From a virus: 64,000 bases of DNA. Made by a program: the position numbers and the translations under genes. This document shows, piece after piece, positions 9,301 to 18,574 of this stretch. The notes beneath the pieces are model-generated. The model searched no databases. It had not been told where the DNA came from and saw nothing but the letters and a program-made list of their open reading frames with translations. Numbering within the stretch: position 1 is the first letter of the stretch; every line of letters begins with the position of its first letter. The stretch lies in IMG/VR virus record IMGVR_UViG_3300008117_008509, positions 1-64,000 of that record; one strand, 5' to 3'.

Positions 9301-10480
9301 GAAAGCGGTTTATAAAGGCGGACCTTCTAAAAAATGGGCCGAAGGTGTCGGATTAGCCATTGGAGCATTCGCACCTGTGTATAAAATTTTAGCAGCCGAG
9401 AAAGGACTTTTTGGTTCAGGAGTTTCAATCGATAAATTCAAGAAAGCAATTATAACAATATCTAAAGGTATTGTGGAAGCAGCTGGAATATTTGGAAAAA
9501 ACAAAGCAACTTTTGATAAAGGAAATTATCCTTCTGCAAAATGGGGACAGGGTGTAGGAGCAGCTATCAGAGCTTTTGCTCCGGTATTCAAAGCTCTAAG
9601 TGAAGATACTGGATGGTTCTCATCCGGAGATGATGTCATCAAAGGAATGGTAAATGGAATTAAGAGTATCGCAGGAGCTATAGTTGCAGTAGGTCTCAAA
9701 TTTTCAAATAAAAACATTGACTGGAAATCTTATCCAACAAAAAAATGGTCTTGGGCTTTAAAATTAGCAGTTGGAAGTTTTGTAAGAGTATCACAATCTA
9801 TAGCAGAATTAGATTTAAGTATTTTAAATAATCCTATTGTTGTAGCAAATAAAATGTCAAACATTGCGAAAATATTTGCTAAAAATAAAAAATTCTTTGA
9901 TACAAAATTTGACCAAAACTGGGTAAAAAGAATAAGAAAGAGTTTATTAGATTTTAATTCATTAGTTAGAGAACTTCAAAAATCAAAAGGAGGAGGTATT
10001 CTTGGATCATTAGCAGACGCTGCTAAAAATTTAACGGGTAACGATCCTATAACTCAGATGGCAAAACAAATGATAACTTTATCAAAAGGATATGATGCAT
10101 TAGCAAACTCATTAATTAAATTAGGATTCGCAATGAAATTGTTAAATTTAAAAAGTTTTTCACAATTAGCGATGCTTACAAATGCGATTCAGAGTGGGAA
10201 ACAAATTGATGTTAGAGAATCATCCAACAAAAAAGTTGGAAAAACTGATGGTGAGATGGCTCGTGTAACAGCAAGTGGGAAAAAAGAGGGAGAAGATAGT
10301 GGTCCAGCTTTAAAGGGAAATCTTCAACAAAAAAATAACATTTGGTATTTATCAGAACAGGTTGAAAAAACAAATAAAATATTAAAAATGATTGCAAGAT
10401 CTACTGCTACAATTGATGAATTTATTACATTACAAACCGATGGTAAAATCAAACAAGCTCCTCCGTTAGATAAAATGTAA
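6335..10480 (+). CDS. Tape-measure candidate: giant hydrophobic repeat protein
   Basis: A 1381-residue protein. Residues 1-110 form a charged coiled-coil-like head with a GGGSATGAA linker; residues about 105-900 are dominated by long Ala/Ile/Leu/Gly hydrophobic segments, and the last about 300 residues are more polar. From about residue 510 a unit recurs at 65-67 residues, marked by GKYDKYPGLKWILSVG; degenerate copies with a fixed Trp (QGPTKKWAEGV, GGPSKKWAEGV, YPSAKWGQGV, YPTKKWSWAL) run on to about residue 1145. Regularly spaced Trp in a very long hydrophobic protein fits a tail tape measure, which sets tail length and can enter the host membrane. A membrane-spanning internal virion protein is the alternative. 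It is not next to the sheath or tube genes, which weakens the call. Confidence 0.55.
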   Translation: MDKQLLKALENVAFALEDMTEALKNREKKGGGSATGAALTKGDFGDQLKEISVEIKSIKKDTQEILRQQQTILSMQKKKSSDKKSGLFEEAGGDKKKESSLKKGVATIILIAIAVLAIGMAFKLVGKIDFLSVIGLGLAILAISFAFEKVAKLKLEVKEVLVASLALVLMAVAITMSSWILKLITPIGFAQMVTAILIAAMFAVMASKLEKVFIAVAVFHRLRVKKTALVLALVSIAAAITASSWILLLVTPIGFLQALTAILIAGVFAVIAFNFEKIALGVAAFDKLNVKKSALILTLVGIATAITLSSWIMALIIPMSFGKAITAILISAIFLIISLNFEKIALGIAAFDKLKIKKSVLLLTLVGIATAITLSSWVMALIIPTTLSQFLTALGIALLFALMSYVMPELAAGLYIIDKILGKKGVFLFPLVFVAISAAIMLSSHILNMSADIALGKILQIAVFGVALAIIVLAMLPSVLLVGAVAASGVGAGAIGLGVLMIPLIAAAIMASSHILNAGTYSKYPSWKWSLSVGLSMTIFGAAVVALGAIALTGIGIAAVAAGMLLVPLVALSIVLVDKVIRKGKYDKYPSLKWILSVGSVMTGFAIAIVGLGALALTGIGLVAVLAGVLVVPMIAKTIVKVDGIIRKGKYDKYPGLKWILSVGTVMTAFGAAVVTLGVLAITGFGLGAVALVAGSLAVLLIAATIVETDKIIGKGKYDKYPGLKWILSVGAVMTGFGAAVVTLGILAITGFGLGAVAMIAGAGAVILIAATILATDKIIGKGKYDKFPGARWILSIGALLAIFGAAVVTLGILAITGFGLGALAIVVGTKMVPKIAKTIVAVDEILSKGKYNKGPNWQWASSVGSLMLVFGGAILGVGLLIVSSLGLGYVAIKAGSAAVKLIAQSIVDVAGIFAKSGAVWKQGPTKKWAEGVSIALGAFSPIYKMLMSGGIMSIFAGSGPSPTKFAAAIRTISQGIVDAANFFGAPGMKAVYKGGPSKKWAEGVGLAIGAFAPVYKILAAEKGLFGSGVSIDKFKKAIITISKGIVEAAGIFGKNKATFDKGNYPSAKWGQGVGAAIRAFAPVFKALSEDTGWFSSGDDVIKGMVNGIKSIAGAIVAVGLKFSNKNIDWKSYPTKKWSWALKLAVGSFVRVSQSIAELDLSILNNPIVVANKMSNIAKIFAKNKKFFDTKFDQNWVKRIRKSLLDFNSLVRELQKSKGGGILGSLADAAKNLTGNDPITQMAKQMITLSKGYDALANSLIKLGFAMKLLNLKSFSQLAMLTNAIQSGKQIDVRESSNKKVGKTDGEMARVTASGKKEGEDSGPALKGNLQQKNNIWYLSEQVEKTNKILKMIARSTATIDEFITLQTDGKIKQAPPLDKM
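8084..8890 (+). repeat. Tandem coding repeat, about 195-201 bp period
   Basis: The DNA unit encoding GKYDKYP plus a hydrophobic stretch starts at 8084, 8279, 8480 and 8681, with a diverged copy near 8883. Spacing is 195, 201 and 201 bases, all multiples of three. The copies at 8279 and 8480 are the most alike, which suggests recent duplication or gene conversion. Confidence 0.8.
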
Positions 10481-10503
10481 ACAATTTTAAAATAAAAAAT
10501 ATA

Positions 10504-10923
10504 ATGGATATGTTTAAAAAGTTAAAATTATTTCTCACATACAGAAAATTTATTAGCCAGAATAAAACTGAGCTAGAAACTATGTTCAATATAAGAGTTG
10601 ATAAAGCTCAAAGACTTTATACTGTAATAAATATTCCCGAAGAATTAATAGGAGAAGCATATTCTATAAAAAAATCTGATATTGATAGAATATCAGAAAC
10701 TTACTTAAGACAATTCTCATCAGAACTATCAAACTATTTAGATAATAAAAATCTAAAAGAACTTTATGATGTTTATGAAATTCAAAAAGTAGACAAATAC
10801 TCATATCTTTTAGTTTTTGGATTTTCACTTTTCAAAAGTCAAAAATATTATAACACTCTATATTATGGAGTAATACCAGGTATATCAATTTCAATTATCG
10901 CATTACTTTTAATCTTATTATAA
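10504..10923 (+). CDS. Hypothetical protein with C-terminal membrane anchor
   Basis: A 139-residue protein. Residues 1-118 are soluble and mainly charged; the final 20 residues (GVIPGISISIIALLLILL) form one strongly hydrophobic segment that ends at the C-terminus, as in a tail-anchored membrane protein. Starts 23 bases after the tape-measure candidate, so probably co-transcribed with it. No family recognised; a role in the tail, in DNA injection or in lysis is possible but unsupported. Confidence 0.6.
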   Translation: MDMFKKLKLFLTYRKFISQNKTELETMFNIRVDKAQRLYTVINIPEELIGEAYSIKKSDIDRISETYLRQFSSELSNYLDNKNLKELYDVYEIQKVDKYSYLLVFGFSLFKSQKYYNTLYYGVIPGISISIIALLLILL

Positions 10924-10969
10924 ACTTTATCCCAAAATAACAATATAATAAAAAAATTATATTAACAAA

Positions 10970-11398
10970 ATGGATAGATTTTATGAATTATCTGAGGATA
11001 CCACTAATGACTTTTTTGAAGTTTTCAACAAAAAGTCATTTCCCGTATCTGTAAAATTCCAATTTATTGGAGACAGCAAACAAAAAAACCTAATTAAGAT
11101 TGCTAAAGTAGCCGATGATTACGCTTTCATTCTTCAGAAAGAACTCAAAGTTTGCATCAATGAAGACCTAATGAATGTTTATGATGATGAGTCAGTAACT
11201 ATTTTATTTGAACAAGAAATTGATAAAATAAATATTAACTTAGATTCGGGTAAAATAAAATTAGTAAAAACAGACCTAAATACTTTTTCATCTTTAGTAA
11301 ATAAATACGGAGTAGAAAAAGTTGCTAGAGCAAATAAAGTAGAAGAGTTATATCAAGAGCAACAAAGTGATGCTAAAGACGAAGAATTTATTATATAA
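10970..11398 (+). CDS. Phage metallopeptidase-like protein lacking the HExxH site (tentative)
   Basis: A 142-residue protein whose layout recalls the putative phage metallopeptidase family: a core segment LKVCINEDLMNVYDDESVT, then the position where that family has HExxH, then DSGKIKLVKTDLNTFSSLVNKYG. In this copy the HExxH position reads ILFEQEIDKI, so the metal ligands are missing and it is probably not a protease. Acidic C-terminus. Three bases separate it from the next gene. The family link is from memory of the pattern and needs a profile search. Confidence 0.4.
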   Translation: MDRFYELSEDTTNDFFEVFNKKSFPVSVKFQFIGDSKQKNLIKIAKVADDYAFILQKELKVCINEDLMNVYDDESVTILFEQEIDKININLDSGKIKLVKTDLNTFSSLVNKYGVEKVARANKVEELYQEQQSDAKDEEFII

Positions 11399-11400
11399 TC

Positions 11401-11646
11401 ATGATTAAACCAAATGAAATAGGAAAAAATTATATCTCGGCTCTACGAATTAAATACTTAGCAGAGATGGAAGAAGCTAAAGCAAATTTATCTCTTTACT
11501 CATCCAATCTTACAGGAATTGGAGAACACTCTGATCTAATGACTGAATTCAATCTTTGGATTGAAAAATACACAGATGCTAAAGACAAATTATCATCTTT
11601 AGATGAATTATTTGATATAACACTAAGTAGTGTTATCAAAGGATAA
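11401..11646 (+). CDS. Small helical hypothetical protein
   Basis: An 81-residue protein, apparently all helical (KIKYLAEMEEAKANLSLY, then NLWIEKYTDAKDKLSSLDEL). It begins 2 bases after the preceding stop, and the next gene follows 23 bases downstream. No family recognised. Its position in a run of small genes ending in a strong terminator suggests a structural or assembly role. Confidence 0.6.
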   Translation: MIKPNEIGKNYISALRIKYLAEMEEAKANLSLYSSNLTGIGEHSDLMTEFNLWIEKYTDAKDKLSSLDELFDITLSSVIKG

Positions 11647-11669
11647 AAAATAAAATATAAATATAAATT

Positions 11670-12332
11670 ATGGAAAATTTTCAAACAAATGTTGTTAAAC
11701 CAAAAACTTCTTTTACAGTAAATGAAACTGAATATCTACTTATAGACTCAAATTTTGAAACTGAACTGGATAATTCAATAAAAAGTGTAAATGATTATAT
11801 AAATAATAATCACGGTAAAGGAAAATCTAATCAAGAACAAGATTCTCTTTATTTAGAGTCACAAAAATTGTGGAAAGAATTTGCAAAAAATCTTAAAGAT
11901 GCAAAATATAACTTCTATCTTAATCAAGACCAGTTAAACTTTTTAACAGACTTAGTTTTAACAAAACTTGAATATGATGTCAATACCGTATTTTTTGCAA
12001 TCGAGTTAAAGTCAATGTTTGATGAAATGAAATCCACCAAGCTTAAAAATTCAACCGATATGGCATGTCATAAGTTAAATGCGACAGAAATTACTTATCT
12101 TTATCACTTAATTTCTAAACACAATGTAAAAGGACTTAATAAAAGTGCAATTCTTTTCTCTGAAATACTTTTAAAAATTGGAGACATTAGTAAAGTTTTT
12201 AATTACTATGACACGACTGGTAAAAATCTTTCAACAGATATTCAAGACTGGGTTGCCACTTTTGAAGAAAGTGTAATAAAAGAAGAAAGAAAACCCAAAA
12301 CAATCGAGGCTCAAGTTCTTCCAAACAATTAA
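11670..12332 (+). CDS. Hypothetical protein
   Basis: A 220-residue protein, mainly helical and polar, with no signal peptide or membrane segment. The upstream gap contains TATAAATA (about 11655-11665), identical to the T4 late promoter core, so it may have its own promoter. It is the last gene before the hairpin terminator at 12351. Function not recognised. Confidence 0.6.
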   Translation: MENFQTNVVKPKTSFTVNETEYLLIDSNFETELDNSIKSVNDYINNNHGKGKSNQEQDSLYLESQKLWKEFAKNLKDAKYNFYLNQDQLNFLTDLVLTKLEYDVNTVFFAIELKSMFDEMKSTKLKNSTDMACHKLNATEITYLYHLISKHNVKGLNKSAILFSEILLKIGDISKVFNYYDTTGKNLSTDIQDWVATFEESVIKEERKPKTIEAQVLPNN

Positions 12333-12350
12333 AATAAATTACTTAATTTT

Positions 12351-12378
12351 AACCTCTTCAATTTGAAGAGGTTTTTTT
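12351..12378 (+). terminator. Rho-independent terminator
   Basis: AACCTCTTCA-ATT-TGAAGAGGTT hairpin (10-bp stem, 3-base loop) followed by T7. It ends the rightward run 6335-12332; its T tract runs into the stop codon of the convergent 1914-residue gene. Confidence 0.88.
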
Positions 12379-15300
12379 ATGTATAAACTGGAGTGATAGG
12401 CACAAAAGGCCCAATTGGATCAATATACCTATATGGCTCTTGTAAATCTTTTGTTCCTTTAAGATAATAATTCTTTTTATCTCTATACACACTACCATAT
12501 CCATTATGAGAGCTAACCTCAATAACTAAGAATGGGTCGATATTTGAATCTACAGTAAAGTTATAAGGTGTAAGTTCTTCACCAGGTCTTGTTTCAGTTA
12601 AAGTCTGAACTGGTTCTAAATCAATTTGTTTCCATTCTGTAATCTTCAACCAATTTGTTGGATCTAAATTCGGAATAACAGTAGAATTTGGATCACCAAG
12701 TCCACTATAAACATAATAATCTCTCTCCCATTCAACCGTAGATGTTGATTCATAAGTTGAGAATTCATCCCAGGTACTAACATTCTCGAATCTTCTAGGA
12801 TTTTTTATTCTATTGTTATCAATTTGTGATTCATAAATTTTATCAAAATAAGCTACCTTATCACCTTTATTATAGGTAACATATGGAGCCCATTCTTTAT
12901 ATATTTTATAAGTTCTAATTTTAATATCATATAACTCAGGAACAGAAACTTTAGAATTATAATATGGTTTTGGATTTGGTAAAAACTCATTAATCTGATT
13001 TGTACCAGGTAATATATTATAGAAATCTAAAACACAATTATAAACAGTAGAACCAGAATTAACCGGATGCAAATAAGCCTCATTCATTTTAAAGGTTACC
13101 GGTGACATTTCATCACTAATTTTAATTATTCTCATGTCATAAGTTTGATGAGTTATTTGGTTACCTCCAGTAAAGAAAGCTCTTCCTGTAATATCAAGTA
13201 TTTTATGAGTTAAAGGAATAATATTTCTTTTTAGCCAATATTTTAAACCTTGTAGTTTTATAATGATTTCATCTAAGCTATAATTGAGAATATAATTTCC
13301 CTCTTTATCGGTTATGAAATAAGTTAGATTGAACATGTTTGTCTCTTCATAATTATCACTTGGTAGATATTTTATCAGAAAATCTTGTTCATTCCACCCC
13401 TTTATAGTATTATCGAATATATCCGGAATCTCCACTTTAAAGAGTTTTCCAAATTCTTTTGAATTAACATCTTTATTTCGATAATATTCATTCAATTGCA
13501 AATCATTATATCCAAAATAATTGATTGCATTAATTAATGACTTATAAGAACCTATGTATGGATAAATTACATTTCTAACCATCAACATCTCTTTTCTCTT
13601 CTTATTAAGATACATCCAATCTATACCACCTTCATTAATATCATATTCTTTAAAAATAAAGACTTCATCTGGATTTATGAGTTTTCCTATATTCCCTAAT
13701 TCGGTTTTAAATCTAATATCTTCTTCTTCAGTTTGACCCCAAGTAATGAATCTTCCTATTTCTCTATCTCTAACTCTAAAATTTGTTTTTAGGTAAGTTG
13801 TTTTACCATACTGTGGATAGTTGGTCAAAACTGTATTTTCATTTTCTAAAATATCAACATCGATGTTGAAAAAATCTACAATTAAAATCTTTGTATAAAC
13901 CTCTCTTATTTTAACTATAATCGCATTATTATCAGAAATATATTGATTTTTAACATTAGAAGTATCTTTGACATAGATTACCAAATGCTGGCCAGGTTTT
14001 AATCCTCTACCCGTAAAATTGACAGAAGATGTTTCATTTATAAAAATTCTACCTCTTTTATCAGTTACGTTTTCTATATCTATTGTTTCAAAAGTTATAT
14101 TTGTAAGTGAATCTGAAATAATATCAAATTCAATTTCTTCTTTTTTATAAAGTTGTAAAACAGAACGTAAAGCTCCTTCATTATCAGCTTTAAATCCTAA
14201 AAATAACTCTAAAGCCTGAGGAGCTGAAGATACATCATCTTCATCATCTACGTAACTTAACGTATATTCAACCTTATCAAATATTGTTTGTTGATAAGCA
14301 GAATAAGAAACTTTAGTTATATCTTTATTTATATTTCTATTTAAAACTGCATTTTTTAGAGGTTTTTCTCCACTATAAGCATAGACACCAGTAGTAGCTA
14401 ATTGTTCTCCTGAAAAATCATATATAAAAAACTCAGGAACTTCATCACTTAGCCACTTCCAGTAGTATTTTACAGAAACATCACCTTCAAAATTTTCACG
14501 TGGTCTTCTAAAATAATCTCTAGTCTTTAACCAAATACTTTCTCTTGGTTCATAATTTGGATCTAAAGTTCCATAAACATTATCCTCAATATTAGAAAAC
14601 GTTAGAGGTAATGGATTTATTTGGTTGTTCAACTCAACTGATACTTCTACAACTGAATTTAAAGTAGGTTGAATTGCCCAAACAGTCTTTCTCTCAGGAT
14701 TATAAATAATTCTTCCCGTACCAGAAGGCAAAGGTTGAGTATTCAATACCTGTTTTGTTTGAGAGTCTAATATAACTATTGTATTAAAAGCTTGAGAGGA
14801 CATATAAACATCACCATCAAATTGATTAACAACCAAATAACCATAATTACTTAATAAAGTAGAATCAGCAGTTGTATCGGATAGGTCCAAATCATAATAA
14901 TTAAAACTAGAGTCCGATATATTCATAAGACCCGAGATGTTATTAAAAATAATATCTCTAAATCCATATGTTGAAACATTAGTTATTGATTGAGTAACCC
15001 CATTGTCAATTTCCCAAAGTGTTCCTGATCCATAAACATAAACCGCTTCTTGAACTGGTTCGTAAAATATTGAGTTGGTTGCCCCGGGAACTCCATAAGC
15101 TGTCGAGAAAGATCGATTGACTCCATTAATTCTTATAACATGACCAGTACCAGCAAATGAAGTTATATACATATCTTGTTCAAAGTCATTAAATACCATA
15201 GCACCTCCAGAACAATCAAATCCACCATTTGGAATAACACCAGAAGGATTATTTGTTAAATTATCAGATGTCCAATATCGCGGAGTTCCATTGTTTTTAA

Positions 15301-18121
15301 ATGTTAGATAAACATCTCCATTTACAGGATTTATTTCTATTTCTTGAGCAATATTTGAAAAAGTAATTCCAGTAATTAATAAGTTACTTGTTGGATCTAC
15401 AACCCATAAATAACTTTCCGATAAGCAATAAAGATAACTATTTATTGGATTGAATTTCATTTCAATACTTTGAGTATTACCAGGTAGCAAAATACTAGTA
15501 ATGTACTCACCTAAAAAAGCATCAATTACAACAACACCATCACCAAAACAATAAATTGAATTAGATAGTTGTATATACTCAATATCAACAAAGTTTCCTG
15601 ATCCTGGATTCGAACTAAAGTTAAAAGTATTAACAGAATAAACGTTTGGATAGACTGTAAGTGAAAACATATTTGGATCAAACATAGTAGGATCAAAAGG
15701 TCCTCCGGTTCCACCAGTTGGAGGAACAATAATCGTGCAAGCAGTTTGACCAAATCCATTGTTAAATCCAAGTATAGCAAATGCTCCTGTATTACACTCA
15801 GGTCCGGTCAATCCCCAGAAAGGACCTTGATAACTTAAATTCATTGATGTTGGTTCAAGATTCTGTATAACGTAATCTTGATTAAGCCAAGGATAAAAAG
15901 TATTATTAATCGCAAAAGCCATTCCAGTTGCAAATCCTTCTTGTTCAAAGGATACTGTAGAAGATTGAGGAATAACTACTTCATTTGAAGCGACCAATAC
16001 ACCCTCGTTACCCAAAAGTCTTTTTGTGATTTTATAATCAACAATTCCTGGAATATTCAACTTACCAGTATTTATAGTATAGTCTAATCTAAAATCAGCA
16101 TCTAATAAATCTAATCTTAATATTGTATTATAAGCCCCAGCTAAAACTCCAAATTCCAAAAGAGTCTCGGCATGTTCCTCAGCCCAGGCTGTTAGAGTAG
16201 CCGAGATATTAGGAACGGAATTAGTAGCAAAAATTGTTTGTACTCCATAATCCTCATCATTAATATTAATAGTTAAATAAGGTCCTAAATTTGTAAATAA
16301 TATTTTTGAATGTTCAATATAATAAAAAGCTGTTGTTCCTACTTCTATTTCCTCGATAGTTATTGGAACATTTGGATATTGAGATTTAATTAGAATTGAG
16401 TTGTAAAATATTGACGTAGAGTTTCCAGTATATTGAAGATCCACAATTATACCTAATGAAAGTAGTCTAAAACTCCATCTTCTTAACCAACTTCTCAAAG
16501 TTCTATCAATAGTTCTCTCCATATCGATTGTAGAACCCGAAAAAACAAATGCTACTTCTTCATCATAGACCATTCCATTTATCAAAATCTTAATCCCAAC
16601 CTCATCAATGTCGGTAAAAACAACATTATATCTAAAATTTTGAGAAAAATTGTAATTCAGTTCATAATCTAAAACTTCTTCTACTTCAACTAATCTTTCA
16701 ATTGTTTGTCTTGTTTGACCGACTGAAAAAGTTGAACCTAACTGAGTGTGGTAAAAATTGACTTGCGTATATAAAGACGCATATTTTAAATCAGCTCTTA
16801 ATTTATTATTCTCATAAAATAAATCAACATTAAAAAGATCTAAATCTGTTTTAAATTTTTGAGCCGCTGACGCCAATGTGACCTCATTTGAGACAGTAAA
16901 ACCATAAGTGTAGTAAAATCTATCTGTAGTAAAATACAATTGAGCATCTAGCAAGTTTTCAACAAATGTAGGCTGTTCTACTTTGATATAATCAGGATTG
17001 GACCAATAAGTAGTATTTTCCGGATTAACAAAGTTAGTAGCTTCTGATAATCCAAAACTCTGTGTATAAGCTTGAATACACTGATAAATTCTATTGTTAT
17101 AAATAACCTGAGACTGTAAAGCAAAGTAGGTAGCCTGAGTAATTTTATCAAACTCTGGTATTCCAGCTACAGTATAAAAGTTATTATTATTAAATGATCC
17201 AATAATTTTAAACTCTTTACCCGGCTTCATTGATTGTGGATAATTAAAATTGTCTATAATTTTGATTATTCCACCAGATTGTATTTCCATTTCTCCAGAA
17301 TAAACTAGTGGAACATCGGTCTTTGTTATAACTTCAATTATTAAATCAGAGTTTTGCGGAAAAGCTGACTTATTCAAAATATATTCAAAGTGAGTAGCAT
17401 CAGTCAAGTTGGGATTTTTTACAACTAAAATTTCATCATTTTTCTCACTACCTACAACATTTAATTTTTTACCAACATAATACTTTTGATGAAAATCTGG
17501 CTCATTCCAACTTGCTAATTTATTATTAAAATTAACAGCATAGTCATAAACACCAAAAGCATTAACTCCGGAAATACTATACAATGGAGTTAAATTGGGA
17601 GTTTGAGTTGAAAGAAGACCAGTATATATAGATTGATAAGTTGTTTCAAATGTTGCATTGTCCATCTGAGAAAGTATCATAATTGCTCCTGGTTTTGATC
17701 CTACAACAGTATAAATCTGATCAGTATTTGTAAATTCCGTAAATGATTCATTAAACCTAATAAAAGTACCAATTGGGAATTTTGCGTCAAAATTATCACC
17801 ATAAATCCACTTAGTATAAAAAGTCGGATCGTTATTCACAGGCTCTATTGTAGTTATTGATTGAGTAGCCCATTTGGATCCATAAAAATGAAATCCATAT
17901 TCGTTAAATAATTGAAATTTATTAGTTGTAAGCTGACCAGGCAGCTCAAAATCAAAAGAAGGAATATGCTCTAGAGTATATAAACCGACTGTTTTGTATG
18001 TATCGTTTGAGTTTTCGTGAAAAAGTATATCACCCTCAAATCTTTCTTCAACTTCATTATAGTTGAAATTCAGATAATCTCCTTCTTTGTTGAAAAAGTA
18101 TAAATTTTTATGATTAGACAT
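12377..18121 (-). CDS. Giant baseplate/adhesin structural protein
   Basis: A 1914-residue protein. The N-terminal half is rich in Thr/Asn/Tyr beta segments. Around residues 790-1150 it has repeated units such as LYCLSESYLWVVDPTSNLL and VYMSSQAFNTIVILDSQTK, spaced like YVTN/beta-propeller blades. The C-terminal third contains a mixed segment (MYLNKKRKEMLMVRNVIYP, then SYKSLINAINYFGYND) of the kind seen in baseplate wedge or tail-fibre-connector proteins, and then WxxxxxYxxGDxVxY carbohydrate-binding-like modules (EWAPYVTYNKGDKVAYFDKIYES). A receptor-binding or baseplate role is likely from size, modular beta content and position next to tail genes. Exact T4 equivalent not assignable. Confidence 0.65.
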   Translation of the reverse strand: MSNHKNLYFFNKEGDYLNFNYNEVEERFEGDILFHENSNDTYKTVGLYTLEHIPSFDFELPGQLTTNKFQLFNEYGFHFYGSKWATQSITTIEPVNNDPTFYTKWIYGDNFDAKFPIGTFIRFNESFTEFTNTDQIYTVVGSKPGAIMILSQMDNATFETTYQSIYTGLLSTQTPNLTPLYSISGVNAFGVYDYAVNFNNKLASWNEPDFHQKYYVGKKLNVVGSEKNDEILVVKNPNLTDATHFEYILNKSAFPQNSDLIIEVITKTDVPLVYSGEMEIQSGGIIKIIDNFNYPQSMKPGKEFKIIGSFNNNNFYTVAGIPEFDKITQATYFALQSQVIYNNRIYQCIQAYTQSFGLSEATNFVNPENTTYWSNPDYIKVEQPTFVENLLDAQLYFTTDRFYYTYGFTVSNEVTLASAAQKFKTDLDLFNVDLFYENNKLRADLKYASLYTQVNFYHTQLGSTFSVGQTRQTIERLVEVEEVLDYELNYNFSQNFRYNVVFTDIDEVGIKILINGMVYDEEVAFVFSGSTIDMERTIDRTLRSWLRRWSFRLLSLGIIVDLQYTGNSTSIFYNSILIKSQYPNVPITIEEIEVGTTAFYYIEHSKILFTNLGPYLTININDEDYGVQTIFATNSVPNISATLTAWAEEHAETLLEFGVLAGAYNTILRLDLLDADFRLDYTINTGKLNIPGIVDYKITKRLLGNEGVLVASNEVVIPQSSTVSFEQEGFATGMAFAINNTFYPWLNQDYVIQNLEPTSMNLSYQGPFWGLTGPECNTGAFAILGFNNGFGQTACTIIVPPTGGTGGPFDPTMFDPNMFSLTVYPNVYSVNTFNFSSNPGSGNFVDIEYIQLSNSIYCFGDGVVVIDAFLGEYITSILLPGNTQSIEMKFNPINSYLYCLSESYLWVVDPTSNLLITGITFSNIAQEIEINPVNGDVYLTFKNNGTPRYWTSDNLTNNPSGVIPNGGFDCSGGAMVFNDFEQDMYITSFAGTGHVIRINGVNRSFSTAYGVPGATNSIFYEPVQEAVYVYGSGTLWEIDNGVTQSITNVSTYGFRDIIFNNISGLMNISDSSFNYYDLDLSDTTADSTLLSNYGYLVVNQFDGDVYMSSQAFNTIVILDSQTKQVLNTQPLPSGTGRIIYNPERKTVWAIQPTLNSVVEVSVELNNQINPLPLTFSNIEDNVYGTLDPNYEPRESIWLKTRDYFRRPRENFEGDVSVKYYWKWLSDEVPEFFIYDFSGEQLATTGVYAYSGEKPLKNAVLNRNINKDITKVSYSAYQQTIFDKVEYTLSYVDDEDDVSSAPQALELFLGFKADNEGALRSVLQLYKKEEIEFDIISDSLTNITFETIDIENVTDKRGRIFINETSSVNFTGRGLKPGQHLVIYVKDTSNVKNQYISDNNAIIVKIREVYTKILIVDFFNIDVDILENENTVLTNYPQYGKTTYLKTNFRVRDREIGRFITWGQTEEEDIRFKTELGNIGKLINPDEVFIFKEYDINEGGIDWMYLNKKRKEMLMVRNVIYPYIGSYKSLINAINYFGYNDLQLNEYYRNKDVNSKEFGKLFKVEIPDIFDNTIKGWNEQDFLIKYLPSDNYEETNMFNLTYFITDKEGNYILNYSLDEIIIKLQGLKYWLKRNIIPLTHKILDITGRAFFTGGNQITHQTYDMRIIKISDEMSPVTFKMNEAYLHPVNSGSTVYNCVLDFYNILPGTNQINEFLPNPKPYYNSKVSVPELYDIKIRTYKIYKEWAPYVTYNKGDKVAYFDKIYESQIDNNRIKNPRRFENVSTWDEFSTYESTSTVEWERDYYVYSGLGDPNSTVIPNLDPTNWLKITEWKQIDLEPVQTLTETRPGEELTPYNFTVDSNIDPFLVIEVSSHNGYGSVYRDKKNYYLKGTKDLQEPYRYIDPIGPFVPITPVYT

Positions 18122-18141
18122 TAATTCTAATTGAGTTTTAA

Positions 18142-18152
18142 CTATATATTAA
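18142..18152 (-). promoter_or_regulatory. Late-promoter-like element TTAATATATAG
   Basis: Exact TTAATATATAG on the minus strand, 21 bases before the start codon of the 1914-residue structural gene at 18121. Divergent from a second copy at 18177. Confidence 0.55.
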
Positions 18153-18176
18153 AAACCTATTTCTCAATCGTCAAAA

Positions 18177-18187
18177 TTAATATATAA
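18177..18187 (+). promoter_or_regulatory. Late-promoter-like element TTAATATATAA
   Basis: TTAATATATAA immediately before the ATG at 18191; with the minus-strand copy at 18142 it forms a divergent promoter pair within 46 bases. Confidence 0.55.
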
Positions 18188-18190
18188 GAT

Positions 18191-18559
18191 ATGAGTAAAA
18201 TTTATAATTATGACGATTTTCTTAATGAAGAGTTTTTTAAAAAACTTTTTGGTAGAAATAAAAAGTCTGAAAAAAAATCCAATACTGATATATGCGTTGA
18301 GGAGATAATAAATTTTCTTGCAGAAAACGGAATTTACACATGGGATGATTTTCTTTATTCAAAAAAGACCGATAAGTATATTATAAACAAAATAATTGAT
18401 GGTTCTGCTCAAAATATGAAGGACGTTGAGGAAATAAGATTCAGACTAAGAATCGAGTTATCAAGCAGACAACAACTAAAAGAATGGATGAAAGAATTAG
18501 AAGCTCAAGAAGAGTATGAGAAATGTGCTAAAATTTTAAAAGCAATAAATAATAAATAA
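18191..18559 (+). CDS. Small protein with capsid-targeting-like N-terminus and UVR-like C-terminal motif
   Basis: A 122-residue protein beginning MSKIYNYDDFLNEEFF, where FLNE fits the [I/L]-x-E site of T4-type prohead protease. The C-terminal segment ELEAQEEYEKCAKILKAIN matches the UVR motif pattern (L-x-x-E-E-x-Y-E-x-A/C-A-x-L-R), a short helical hairpin used for protein contacts in UvrB/UvrC and McsA. A second small protein with a similar motif is encoded at 19781-19990. It heads a + strand run of three genes. Function unknown; packaging into the head is inferred from the N-terminus only. Confidence 0.55.
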   Translation: MSKIYNYDDFLNEEFFKKLFGRNKKSEKKSNTDICVEEIINFLAENGIYTWDDFLYSKKTDKYIINKIIDGSAQNMKDVEEIRFRLRIELSSRQQLKEWMKELEAQEEYEKCAKILKAINNK

Positions 18560-18574
18560 AAATAAATCACAGAT

